Of a stretch of 64,000 nucleotides of DNA, positions 10,861 through 19,758 are shown piece by piece (the stretch's first letter is position 1; each line of letters opens with the position of its first letter). The DNA is from Daphnia carinata (lineage: Eukaryota; Arthropoda; Branchiopoda; Diplostraca; Daphniidae), in contig NC_081335.1 in assembly GCF_022539665.2 (NCBI RefSeq), forward strand, positions 5,952,001 to 6,016,000, written 5' to 3'. Under the pieces are notes generated by a model. It was given only the letters and a program-made list of their open reading frames with translations, did not search any database and had not been told where the DNA came from. Position numbers and translations under genes: made by a program.

Positions 10861-11082
10861 CCGCTCTGAAAACGCTAGTTTCCTTCCAGTGTACCACAAG
10901 GGAACATCGGAAACGGTCCTCAATAGCTACGAGCAGGAACCACAGAAGTAGTTACACCCGAAACCTGTTTCACTCTCAGAAGCCAGCGTCATTACTCGTC
11001 ATCGCGGGTTGAATGGAGGAATGTTTCTGGTGGGAAACAAGTCAAGATATACTACAGAAATGATCCTGTGAAGTATGATCTT
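10861..11082 (-). ncRNA. U3: U3 box C/D snoRNA (R1)
   Basis: The 5' end AAGATCATACTTCACAGG, followed by box A GGATCATTTCTGTAGT, matches animal U3. A GATGACGAGTAATGA box C region, GAGAGTGAAAC (box B-like) and a 3' end TTCAGAGCGG follow. The length of 222 nt fits U3. U3 guides early pre-rRNA cleavage in the nucleolus. The 3' box D reads CAGA rather than CTGA, in all units. It stands divergently from the SRP RNA gene. Confidence 0.9.
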
Positions 11083-11388
11083 AATGTTGAATTCAGTTGC
11101 TAAAGAATAAATAGATTATGCAAAATGAAACAGCATTAACGTATCTATACGAAAGTTGCCGTGGTTTTGCTAGTTAACGAGTTCATTCTAGAAGTGAATC
11201 TTGTCAAAAAGCGCTACACAGCGACACTTTGCGTTTTGTTCATTTACCACTATCAACCCGATGGCAAAACAACGACGATATTTATACCACTACGGAAATT
11301 AAACGTAGTAGTCTCTTGAAGGGCATCCAGTTACTTTCATCGTGCTCATTTGCAGAAATACATTCGATAGCTGAACACACATACTCCA
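11083..11388. promoter_or_regulatory. Divergent U3/SRP RNA promoter region (R1)
   Basis: This 306 bp lies between the 5' ends of U3 (-) and SRP RNA (+). It must hold the Pol II-type U3 promoter and the upstream Pol III elements of SRP RNA. It is nearly identical in R1-R4. I could not name specific elements with confidence. Confidence 0.5.
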
Positions 11389-11680
11389 GCTGGATGTGTG
11401 GCACGCATCTGTAATCCTGCTTCTGGGAGGCTTGATAGTGTGGATGACTTGAGACGAGGAGCACTACTTCGTGATCGTGCATGTTGATCGAGCGTCCGCA
11501 CTAAGCTCGTCATCAACATGGACCCATCGGAGGAGTTTGATGGGTGCAGGTTAGCTAAGGAGGAGCGAAACGGGCCAGGAGGGAAACTTAGCAGCCAAAA
11601 GTTCCCGTGTCGGGCAGTAGTAGGATCGCGCCCGTGAATGTGCGACATGGATTAGCCTCGGCGAAACAGTCAAACCTCTT
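11389..11680 (+). ncRNA. SRP RNA: SRP RNA (7SL) (R1)
   Basis: The conserved core is clear: GATCGAGCGTCCGCACTAAG with the two Alu-like loops near the 5' end, the SRP54-binding helix 8 region (GGTTAGCTAAGGAGGAGCGA), and the AGCAGCC and AAAAGTTCCCGTG stretch before AGTAGTAGGATCGCG. The ends pair (GAGGCTTGATAG with CAGTCAAACCTC) as helix 5. A T run at 11694-11703 is a Pol III terminator. It forms the RNA core of the signal recognition particle. It is the only gene of the unit on the opposite strand. Confidence 0.93.
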
Positions 11681-11974
11681 TCATTTTCCTTCCTTTTTTT
11701 TTTTCGATTAGGAAAATTGTTATTTCTATGTGTTTCTTTGAACTTCAGATGTGAAATACTACAACGGCAGTGACCCCCGCACTTTTGAAAAGTGTTATAT
11801 ATGTGCAAAGCTCATGCGGAATAATAATCTGAATCCTAGATATTGAATGGCGTTTGAAGTTTTCTTTTCTTTTTTTTTTTTTTTGAAGTTTTTCGCTTTC
11901 AATTCACTTCTTCGGATGGAACAGCGAATTGTGTGAATGTGAGTTCGATTTGAAATGGTAGAATGTTTGAATTT
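11681..11974. terminator. SRP RNA terminator and following spacer (R1)
   Basis: It starts with the Pol III T-run and is followed by AT-rich spacer with a second T run near 11.87 kb, which varies in length between units. No gene is seen. Confidence 0.5.
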
Positions 11975-12006
11975 GCGGCCATCGGGCGCTTCGCGCCCTC
12001 GGCCGC
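11975..12006. repeat. GC hairpin 1 (R1)
   Basis: A 32-nt hairpin: GCGGCC and CGGGCGC arms pair with GCGCCC and GGCCGC around a TTC loop, with a small internal loop. The identical hairpin recurs 88 bp downstream and in every unit. Its GC content stands out from the AT-rich flanks. Function unknown. Confidence 0.85.
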
Positions 12007-12062
12007 GTTTTCAATTGCTATTGTGGATAGTACCGTGCTTCACTTTACATTTACGTGAATTT

Positions 12063-12094
12063 GCGGCCATCGGGCGCTTCGCGCCCTCGGCCGC
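12063..12094. repeat. GC hairpin 2 (R1)
   Basis: An exact second copy of the preceding hairpin, sharing also its flanks (GAATTT before, GTTT and CAATT after). It lies about 110 bp beyond the U5 3' end. Confidence 0.85.
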
Positions 12095-12201
12095 GTTTGC
12101 AATTAGACACCTCAATATTCTTTTATCGATTTTCATCCGAAATTTGCACCCAAGCTACTCCCTAGGTTACGTACAAGAACTTATTTGTGTTTTATTGGGG
12201 T

Positions 12202-12327
12202 GCCCAGTCTAAAGACCAGGCGATCGAAAAATAAGTCATATAGACTCATCAGTGCTCCTAACCACGGAAATCTTTAGTAAAAGGCGAAAGATTTATCCGG
12301 GTATTGATTAGAAACCAGAGTGAATAT
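12202..12327 (-). ncRNA. U5: U5 snRNA (R1)
   Basis: It carries the invariant loop 1 CGCCTTTTACTAAAGATTT flanked by its stem, the CTCTGGTTTCT 5' part, an ATTTTTCG Sm-like site, and a 3' stem-loop GCCTGGTC/GACTGGGC. U5 loop 1 aligns exon ends during splicing. The 126-nt length is normal. Confidence 0.94.
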
Positions 12328-12800
12328 CAACTGAAAGTAGTTGGTATTTATTCATTTCACAACTTCAAACCACTTTGGTAAAGTAACAATGGTAAACCCA
12401 AAAAATTCAACCATAAAGCAACTGCTGGTTTCTGTTAGATTTGAGACAGTGAGTAAAACAGACGATGCTGTGTAAAGCTCATGTAAACATCATTTTTTCG
12501 TTAGATTGTGCACTAAATTAATTCTGGTTAGATGAAACATAAACGAAGTCTAGGGCAAACGAAATCGGTAAGCTGAATTGGGTAAGAAAACGAAGGACAA
12601 GTCTTCTGCTAGTTCTTAAACCTTTGTATTGAACTCTTTCGCTTAGTTGAACAAAGTGCGATTCGTTCAGTAATTCTACAAGTTTTTCGGCCTTCGATAT
12701 CCATGGGAACGAGTAACTAATCGCTTGCTAAATGCTAGAACCTAGCAGACAATGCCCATCACTAACGGAAAACTATGTTAACGTTCATTAAGGGAATCTG
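12328..12800. other. U5 promoter and U5-U4 spacer (R1)
   Basis: This holds the U5 5' flank and the U4 3' flank. A 60-bp stretch around 12437-12495 reappears, diverged, outside the array at 45.17 kb. I could not assign it to a known RNA. Confidence 0.4.
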
Positions 12801-12942
12801 CTCCTGATGGAGCTAACAAAAATTGCCGACGACGAAGATTATTTCACTCCTTCGTGGCGGGGTATTGGTTAAAGTTTTCAACTAGCAATAATCACATCTC
12901 GGTAGACCCTCATTGGTTATGATATTGCCACTGCGCAAAGCT
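12801..12942 (-). ncRNA. U4: U4 snRNA (R1)
   Basis: The start AGCTTTGCGCAGTGGCAATA, the U6-pairing stretch, the 5' stem-loop ending GATTATTGCTAGTTGAAAAC, the CCAATACCCCGCC region, the Sm site AATTTTTG and a terminal hairpin CTCCATCAGGAG identify U4. It is 142 nt. It chaperones U6 in the U4/U6.U5 tri-snRNP; no U6 gene lies in the window. Confidence 0.95.
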
Positions 12943-13344
12943 AAATTGTACATGAGAGGGCTCTACTACTTGAACCTTTCTCTCGCCAATTCTGCACGGA
13001 CGTTGATATCAAGAAAACCAAGAGAGGTGCTGCTTTTCATTGAAATCTAACAGTTCGCTGCCCTCATTTTTACATTCACATACCTACAAAGATAATAGTT
13101 CACTTTACAAATATTCCACCTATGACCACACCACGCCATGGACTGGTAAAATTCATTTAAAGTGTGCATATTACGGTGCATTTCGCCAAATCAAATGAAC
13201 GTGCAGGAATTGATTCAATTTGGAGTACAATTCCACTGAACCCGTCCCCGTTAACTTGACAATAAAATCGATAAAATTCACATTAATACCGATCGAAACA
13301 TTTCCAATTACTATGAAATAGTGTTTTACCTTCAAACTTCAGAA
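12943..13344. other. U4 promoter and U4-tRNA spacer (R1)
   Basis: The part next to U4 should hold its promoter. The rest is AT-rich and conserved between units. No gene is seen. Confidence 0.4.
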
Positions 13345-13429
13345 TGCCGTGACCAGGATTCGAATCTGGGTTACTACGGAATTATCGTTTCCCCACAACG
13401 TAGGGTCCTAACCACTAGACGATCACGGC
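13345..13429 (-). tRNA. tRNA-His(GTG) with intron, T-arm mutant (R1)
   Basis: The acceptor stem GCCGTGA/TCACGGC, the D-arm and the anticodon stem CTACG/CGTAG around TTGTGG give tRNA-His. A 13-nt intron sits one base after the anticodon, the standard nuclear position. In this copy the T-stem base before TTCGAAT is A instead of G, breaking the invariant closing pair and the B-box. It is probably impaired. Confidence 0.9.
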
Positions 13430-13541
13430 AAAATTCAAATTATTTGGCATCTGTAAAATGCTCCACACGATCAAGTTTATGGTTCATCAACAAATTGTAT
13501 TGGTGGAAACAAAAAAATTACTTAATGAAAGAAAAAGCAAT

Positions 13542-13602
13542 GCCAACTGCATCCCGTATTCCCAACCGGTCACCCATCCAAGTACTAACGGAACCCGACG
13601 TA

Positions 13603-13605
<3 letters not shown>
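13542..13605 (-). pseudogene. 5S rRNA 3' half, first copy (R1)
   Basis: This is nt 51 to the end of 5S, with several differences from the second copy (AACCGG, GGAACC, GTAAGC). It follows tRNA-His after a 110-bp spacer and is bordered on the element side by the long T tract. Confidence 0.85.

Positions 13606-13679
<74 letters not shown>
13606..13679. repeat. T74 homopolymer
   Basis: It is read as poly(A) on the element strand, lying directly upstream of the 5S target sequence. R2 and R3 have 17 and 9 T at the equivalent place. It is best read as an expanded poly(A) tail of an old insertion, or an assembly artefact. Confidence 0.8.
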
Positions 13680-13685
<6 letters not shown>

Positions 13686-13876
13686 TAGACGATCACGGAA
13701 TTCAAATTATTTGGCATCTGTAAAATGCTCCACACGATCAAGTTTATGGTTCATCAACAAATTGTATTGGTGGAAACAAAAAAATTACTTAATGAAAGAA
13801 AAAGCAATGCCAACAGCATCCCGTATTCCCAAGCGGTCACCCATCCAAGTACTAACGGGACCCGACGTAGCTTAAC
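13680..13876 (-). repeat. Duplicated block: partial tRNA-His, spacer, 5S 3' half (R1)
   Basis: It contains the first 19 bp of tRNA-His (5' end, through the D-arm), the normal tRNA-5S spacer and nt 51 to the end of 5S (13809-13876). It is bounded on both sides by T tracts. On the element strand the order is 5S 3' half, spacer, tRNA fragment, poly(A), then the next 5S 3' half, as in a 3' transduction. Confidence 0.8.
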
Positions 13877-13950
13877 TTTTTTTTTTTTACGTAGCTTAAC
13901 TTTTTTTTTTAACGGGACCCGACGTAGCTTAACTTTTTTTTTTTTTTTTT
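13877..13950 (-). repeat. Stacked poly(A) tails and 5S target duplications (R1)
   Basis: On the element strand: A17, then 23 bp of 5S starting GTTAAGCTACGTCGGG, then A10, 12 bp GTTAAGCTACGT, then A12, then the full 5S 3' half. Each tract is followed by the same 5S base, nt 51. The same arrangement is in R2 and R3. Confidence 0.88.
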
Positions 13951-13971
13951 ATATTATTGCTGTGACTTAAT

Positions 13972-16900
13972 TTAAAACCATTTTTTGTAGTCCTCGCATT
14001 CTTTTATTATTTTTTCCTCGTTTGCTAGGGAAGTTACAAAAATATTCATAAAATTTGCTTTCCTTCTTTTTTTCCAGACTACAAGGCTTAGATTTGCTGC
14101 TAAAAACGTTGCATAATTTCTCTTTTGTCGCTGTGTATTAGGAAAATCTAGAAGGAAAAGTTGCTTAATATTTGGATAAAATTTTTTCTCATAAATATTA
14201 TTTATGCGCCTTTGTATTAATTTGACTGCTGGCCTAGTAGTCTTACATTGAAATAAATGGAGTAAATTTTCTTCTTCTTCACATTGATCACACTTTGCTG
14301 AAACTAATTGTTTGCATTTTATAAGTCTATCTTTTGTTGGAAGAGCATTATGTATTTGTAAAAAAAGGTGTTCTCTTTGCTGAGGCGATAAAAATTTTTG
14401 TTTTAACGCCTTAAAAGCTGGTTTAAAATTGGTTCCTGGATTTTTCAAAATAATTTTTGGTTGCTGGCATTCTTTTAAAATTAGAACACTATATATTTCT
14501 TTGGTTGTTGTACACTGGTTTATTGTTAATATTTTACTTAATTCGGTTATTAATTTTGGGGTTTCCCTTAAGAAAGCTGGAGTAATTTCACTATTTGGTC
14601 CTATTTTTACTGGGAATATATTTCTTAATTTGAGCCCTATCCAATATTTGAGCAATTTTCCGTTTTCATTTACTGGTTCTTTTGTTAATTCTCCTAAAAT
14701 TGATTTTAAAAATAGGGATTCATACTTTGTTTTAACGTTCAGAAGGCTTAATCCGCCTTCTGTTATATTTTGGTAAAGTTCTTTTTTTGCAAGTGATTCA
14801 AATTTGTGTTGCCAAATGAATGTTTGTCCAAGCTGCTGAATTTTTTCTGTGTAAAATTTGGGTATTGGTAAAATCTTTGCAAAATGATAAAATTTTGGGC
14901 ATATAAAATTATTAAAGAATGCAACTTTTTGCTGGAGCGTCAGTACCCTGTTGAAAGTACCATGGAGGCTCTGCTTAATTTTTGCCAGCAAATTAGCACA
15001 GTTTTTGTGAGTGGTGGATTCAATGTCTTGATACCATTCAATTCCGAGCATTTTTATTGAATCTTTTTCTACTATCCACGTTAAAGGCAAATTTTGTTCC
15101 TTATTCCAACTCCCTAGTTTTATTAAATTAGATTTATTTTTACTTATTTTTGAGTTGGTTGCTTGCTCGAAATCTTCAATACAAAGTTCTAAATTCATGA
15201 AATCATCGTTATTTTGTATAAAAACGGATACGTCATCTACGAAGGCATTGATTAGGTGTTTAGAGTTTGCGATTAGAGTTGGTTGAATTTTTGTTTTGAT
15301 GGAAATTAAAAATGGCTCGATAAAAATTATATAAAGAAACATTGCTAATGGGCAGCCTTGTCTTACACCTCTTTTTAAATTAATGTTTTTTCCCATTTCT
15401 CCATTTACATACACCTTGCTTGACGATTTTTCGTACAGGGTTTGTATATTTCTAATAAAAATTCGGTTAAACCCCATTTTTGATAAAACGTCATATAAAA
15501 AGGTACGATCTACCATATCATATGCCTTTTCGAAGTCTAGACTAATTATTGCCATACCTTTTTCTCTTATATTGCCGCCTTTGTAAGTATCCTGGGTTGA
15601 AAACCATTCTATAATATTTCGATATGTTGCTAAATTTTGACTAATGTCCCTGTTTGCTAATCCTCCTGTTTGTTCTTGACATATTATGTAAGGTAAAATT
15701 TTTTTTTAGTCTTAATGTTATAATTTTTGCTAAAATTTTGTAGTCGGAGCATAAAAGGCTAATAGGTCTCCAATTACTTAAAATTTTCCTGCTTCCTCCT
15801 TTGTGCAGTAAAGTAATAATTCCTGTTGTCTGGGTTTCGCTAAGTTCCTCGATATCTAATACATGGTTGAACAACATTGTTATTTCTTCTTTTAACCAAG
15901 GCCATATTTTTCTGTAAAATTCGATAGGTAACCCATCTATTCCTGGTGATTTATTTTGTGGCATGGTTTCAATGGCATTCCAGACTTCATCCTCCGTGAT
16001 TTTTTTTACTAGTTCAACATTCATGTCCTGGCTTACTTGAACATTTAAATTGTTTAGGATTTTCTTCCTTTTCACTGGGTTGTGGTTATTAAGAGAAAAT
16101 AAACGTTCGTAAGATAAAAATATTTTTTGGTGTACATCTGGGTTTTTTGTTAAAAATCCATTCTCTTCCAATTCAGTAATTATTCTGCTCTCCATTTGTT
16201 TTTTCCTTAATTAGATTGGCCACACTAATGGTTTCGTTACCGATGAGAAAGTTTAATTTTCCCCTAATCTTCTTCCCTTGTTCTTCTTTTATGTACATAT
16301 TTTTTAAAACATTTTTTAAAAAGTAATAATCTTCGAAGTTATTTTGTCCTTGGTCTATCTCAGCCTTTACTTGATCTAGACATTTCATATAGAAATTTTT
16401 CTTTGAGTTCCTTTCTTTCCATTTATTTTTTGAATACTGTGTGCATATAATTTTGAAGTTGTCTTTTATTTCTCTTTCCCACCATTGTAATATACTCCTG
16501 TACTCTTGCTTCTTTTGTTTTGCATTTAAAATAAAATTTTCTAAAACTTTTTGGAATTCTGGGTCATACAGTATACTGGTATTCAATTTCCATAGCAGTT
16601 TCTTCTTCCTCTGTTCCTCTATTCTCCCATCTAGATCAAGCATTACTGCTTGATGGTCACTAAATGTAAAATTTAAATGTTTGCATTCTTGGATATTGTC
16701 TTTATTTTTACATTGCACATATATTCTATCAATTCTAGATTTTCCATTAGGACTTATAAAAGTAAAAGCATTGGTTATTGGGTATTTGAATCTGTAAGCA
16801 TCTATTAGTTTTAGTCTTTCTACAAGGTTTTTCAGTTGATTATTTATTTTCTTTTTTTCACCTTCCCTATCTCTTGGATCAATTATACTGTTAAAATCTC

Positions 16901-17300
16901 CTAAAATAATAAGTTGTTCATCACTAGCTTTCAGAAATTTGGGAAGTGTCAGTAGAAAAAATTTATGTCTGTTTGTTGCTGTTTCGTTTTGGGTTGGAGC
17001 ATAAATATTTACAATAATTAAATTTTTAAAATGTGCTCTTATAATTCTCCCATCTGCTGCCTTTTCTATGTTAATTAATTCTAGCTGTTTTCTGTATAAT
17101 ATTATGGTTCCTGATCTTTTGTTTTCAACATTATTGTTGATTATCGCAATAAAATCTGTATGAAGTTCTGGGATTTCGTCAATGTTAGTTTCTTGTAAGG
17201 CTAAGATGTCAGGCTTGTTTTTTATTATAAATTGGTTTAAAAATTCTTTTTTATTCTTTGATTTAAGACCGTTGATATTTAATGTAATTATTCTAACCAT
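13972..17300 (-). pseudogene. ORF2 of element B (APE endonuclease, RT, zinc finger), frameshifted
   Basis: About 1,110 codons. Endonuclease residues lie in the first 240 (LNINGL, LQETN, LGDFN, RIDRIYV, SDH). The RT covers roughly 400-750 with LDFEKAYDMVD (motif A), RQGCPLAMF (B) and FVDD (C). A CDQCEEEENLLHLFQC finger is near residue 980. Two lesions break it: a 2-bp loss near 16.19 kb and 9 T instead of 8 near 15.71 kb. The final residues KKWF and the stop lie 21 bp before the poly(A) tail. Confidence 0.9.
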
Positions 17301-17307
17301 ATGTTTA

Positions 17308-17309
<2 letters not shown>

Positions 17310-17379
<70 letters not shown>
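17310..17379. repeat. A70 tract between ORF2 and ORF1 of element B
   Basis: The linker between ORF1 and ORF2 is T13 on the element strand in A, C and D, but about T70 here. It sits between the ORF1 stop and the ORF2 start, so it does not break a frame. It is a slippage expansion or an assembly artefact. Confidence 0.85.
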
Positions 17380-17380
<1 letters not shown>

Positions 17381-17391
17381 AGGGTTTTTTA

Positions 17392-18768
17392 CTATAAAAA
17401 AGGGGTAAGGTTTGGCTCTAAGAATTCTGGCTCTTCTTCTTCCATTGCATTTTCTTTGTTTGTGTCTAACTGGTTTTTGGTACAATTTTGAAATTCCTCT
17501 ATTCCCCCTGTAAGTAGTCCTGCAAATTGTGTTTTATCTGATATCGCCTCACTTTCTTTTGTCGCTTCTGATTCGTTTATTTTAAGTTCTTGTTCTTCAT
17601 GAGTAGACTGACAAAAATTGTATTCCTTTCTACTACTCTCCATCTCCTCTATAATTTCCATACATGGTTTTTGCATCATGGAGCATAAGTCGTCATCGGT
17701 GTCTTGTATTTCAATACTATTACTTTCTTCATTATTTTTTCCGGGGCCTATGATTTGAGTTACATTATCTTCCCAAGGAAATCCGCTGGTTCCATTTTTC
17801 CTATTTTCTCCGTCTTCCTTATTTTCGCATGGAATCTCATTTCTTTTAGTGAACCTTTGGCGACATGTATTTAAATTTGGTTTTAATTTTTTGAGTTGTC
17901 TTCGATTCCCTGTACTTATCAATTTCGTTTGCCCTTTTATTTCGTTTCTTTCTGATTCCTTTACTTTCCCAAAATATTTTCCATTTGCTTCTTCCTTCGA
18001 TCCTTTACGCCCTCGCTTTTTCTGCTGTTTCCATTCAGCTTCATCTCCAGAATCTGTTGAATCACTTCCACTGTCTTCTCCAACATCACTGTGCTCATGT
18101 TTTCCGGTATTTTTTACACTTTCGGCATCCTTGACTATTTCTTTCAGCGTTCTAATGGCTAATGTGACTGCAGGACTACTTCCTAAAGCTTGGCTGTAGG
18201 TCCTTTTGCCTCCATCACAGTTTCGAGCTTCATGTTGATCAGAGTCACATCTGGCACATGTTTTAATCTGTCCTGTATAAGTAACTGAAAATCTTATTCC
18301 CATAATTGTAATAAATGAAGGTATGTTTTTATGGATCATCATTTCCACAGTTAACTTTTCCCTTTTGGTTTTCAATAGATCTAAGTTTGGCTTTTCCCAC
18401 TCAATCCCCTTAATTTGCCCATATTGCTCGAATGCTGTATAAATATATTTGAAGTCCATTTCGTCCGGGACATACTTAACCTGAATTTTTTTCCACGGAC
18501 TCCCAGCAACAATTACAGGGATTTGATATATTTTCCCATTTTTTTCATATAATATTCCTTTTGCATGTTTTTGTAAAAAATTATCAAAAAGATCTTGGGT
18601 TTTAAATTTGGCTACTACTTGCTTGGTATGGTAATGTAAGTCGATTACCGTCAGTTGATCATCAACTATTCCCAAACCCATAAACCAACGATGTATTTCA
18701 ATTTCTAAAGGGACGTATTCGACTTCTTTGAAACTGAAGAAAATTGTTCTTTCTCTCTTTATTTCCAT
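17392..18768 (-). CDS. ORF1 protein of element B (nucleic-acid-binding, CCHC)
   Basis: An intact 458-residue frame. Residues 1-150 form a mixed alpha/beta region, with alternating hydrophobic strands that could be an RRM-like fold. Residues 172-185 are a C-X2-C-X4-H-X4-C knuckle (CARCDSDQHEARNC). The rest is acidic and lysine-rich low complexity with SDSTDSGDE. ORF1 proteins of L1/Tx1 elements bind element RNA and form the RNP with ORF2. The start is the first ATG after the leader. It is identical to ORF1 of C, so the array has been homogenised recently. Confidence 0.88.
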   Translation of the reverse strand: MEIKRERTIFFSFKEVEYVPLEIEIHRWFMGLGIVDDQLTVIDLHYHTKQVVAKFKTQDLFDNFLQKHAKGILYEKNGKIYQIPVIVAGSPWKKIQVKYVPDEMDFKYIYTAFEQYGQIKGIEWEKPNLDLLKTKREKLTVEMMIHKNIPSFITIMGIRFSVTYTGQIKTCARCDSDQHEARNCDGGKRTYSQALGSSPAVTLAIRTLKEIVKDAESVKNTGKHEHSDVGEDSGSDSTDSGDEAEWKQQKKRGRKGSKEEANGKYFGKVKESERNEIKGQTKLISTGNRRQLKKLKPNLNTCRQRFTKRNEIPCENKEDGENRKNGTSGFPWEDNVTQIIGPGKNNEESNSIEIQDTDDDLCSMMQKPCMEIIEEMESSRKEYNFCQSTHEEQELKINESEATKESEAISDKTQFAGLLTGGIEEFQNCTKNQLDTNKENAMEEEEPEFLEPNLTPFL

Positions 18769-19265
18769 TCTACAAATAGGGTGCTACTATTATGTGCTAA
18801 GGTGAAGATGAATATATATTTTTTTTTGTTTTTAATGTTTTTTTTGTGTGTGCACTTAGAAGGAAATATAAATATGAAATATGTTGAAGACTAGTAGGAA
18901 TGAGTGAAGATGAGGTGAAGATTGATATAAATAGGTTCAGTACAGAAGATTGCAAGATTGAAACAGAGTAAAGAATAATAACTGAGAAAAAGAGAAAACA
19001 GAATGCAAAGATATGAAAGAAAACTAATTGAAAAAAAATTATGCAAAAACTGAGAAAATTGACTAACAAATGAAGAAGAGAAGAATTTATTCTAACTAAG
19101 TATAATACTATTTTCACTTTTGAAGTGAAAATAATATTATTCAAACAAAAACTAACTGAAATATGAAAAATAGAATTAGATAAATAGATAGAAACTATGA
19201 AATGAGAAAACTAGCTGGAAAATTTTTCAAGTTTGTGATATTTTTGGGAGCTGTCAAAAAACACG
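18769..19265 (-). other. 5' leader of element B
   Basis: An AT-rich leader of about 500 nt running from the 5S junction to ORF1. The strand complement has open frames, but their composition is that of AT-rich leader, not protein. An internal promoter is expected for a non-LTR element but cannot be shown here. Confidence 0.6.
19105..19138. repeat. Leader hairpin of element B
   Basis: ACTATTTTCACTT and AAGTGAAAATAAT pair almost perfectly around a TTG loop. C and D have the same hairpin, and the left arm has two versions with altered loops but conserved stems. Confidence 0.7.
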
Positions 19266-19314
19266 TCCGGGAGCTGACGAGACCGGGTGAGTTCTACGTG
19301 GTATGGCCGTTGAC
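19266..19314 (-). pseudogene. 5S rRNA 5' half (R2), split by element B
   Basis: Nucleotides 1-49 of the split-type 5S gene, directly followed on the minus strand by the element start CGTGTTTTTTGACAG. The complementary 3' half lies 5.4 kb away at 13.81 kb. Confidence 0.92.
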
Positions 19315-19594
19315 ACTTTCGACCGTAAAGGTAACAACGTCTGTTTCGTTGCAAATTGTGTAGTTGCAGTCACCTTAAAAATCCTCTAGCTTAGCGCTTG
19401 GGCCTCGTTTACTACATATAAAAACACTTAGTAATTGTGCATGATCAACTAAATGTTAGAATTTTCCTTGACGATTTCTATACTTAAAGAAATAAAACAT
19501 TATTAAATCAAATGACATACCTTAACTGACAAATCTGCCTAATGAACAGGATCCCGTGATGTATGGTACACTTGATATTATAGGTTCTGCTTCT

Positions 19595-19758
19595 CAGGGG
19601 ACAGCGCGAACGCAGTCCCCCACTACCAAAAATTGTACTCCCGAGTTAATCGCATTTGGATTAATCGCAAGGGTCAGCCCATCCGTAGTGCAATGGAAGG
19701 GCCTCGCCCTGGAGGAACCACCTTCGTGATCATGGTTGCCTCTGAGCCAGGTAAGTAT
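19595..19758 (-). ncRNA. U1: U1 snRNA (R2)
   Basis: Complete 164-nt U1 with canonical loop I (GATCACGAAGG), T:A version of stem III and normal stem-loop IV. It is the most canonical U1 copy in the window. Confidence 0.96.

Larger units (their letters stand above)
13951..19265 (-). mobile_element. Element B: full-length 5S-targeting Tx1-like retrotransposon
   Basis: It runs from the 5S 5' half (nt 49) to a poly(A) tail followed by 5S nt 51. It has a leader of about 0.5 kb, ORF1, a short linker, ORF2 and a 21-bp 3' UTR. No LTRs are present. Size is 5.3 kb, of which about 57 bp more than in C and D is the expanded poly(T) linker. The layout and the 5S target recall Mutsu-type elements of the Tx1 clade; this assignment rests on motifs and target only. 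Confidence 0.92.

Noticed and set aside
13321-13875. A long open frame with a phenylalanine run through tRNA-His and 5S
   Set aside because: It is a translation of tRNA, spacer, poly(T) and 5S sequence on the antisense strand.
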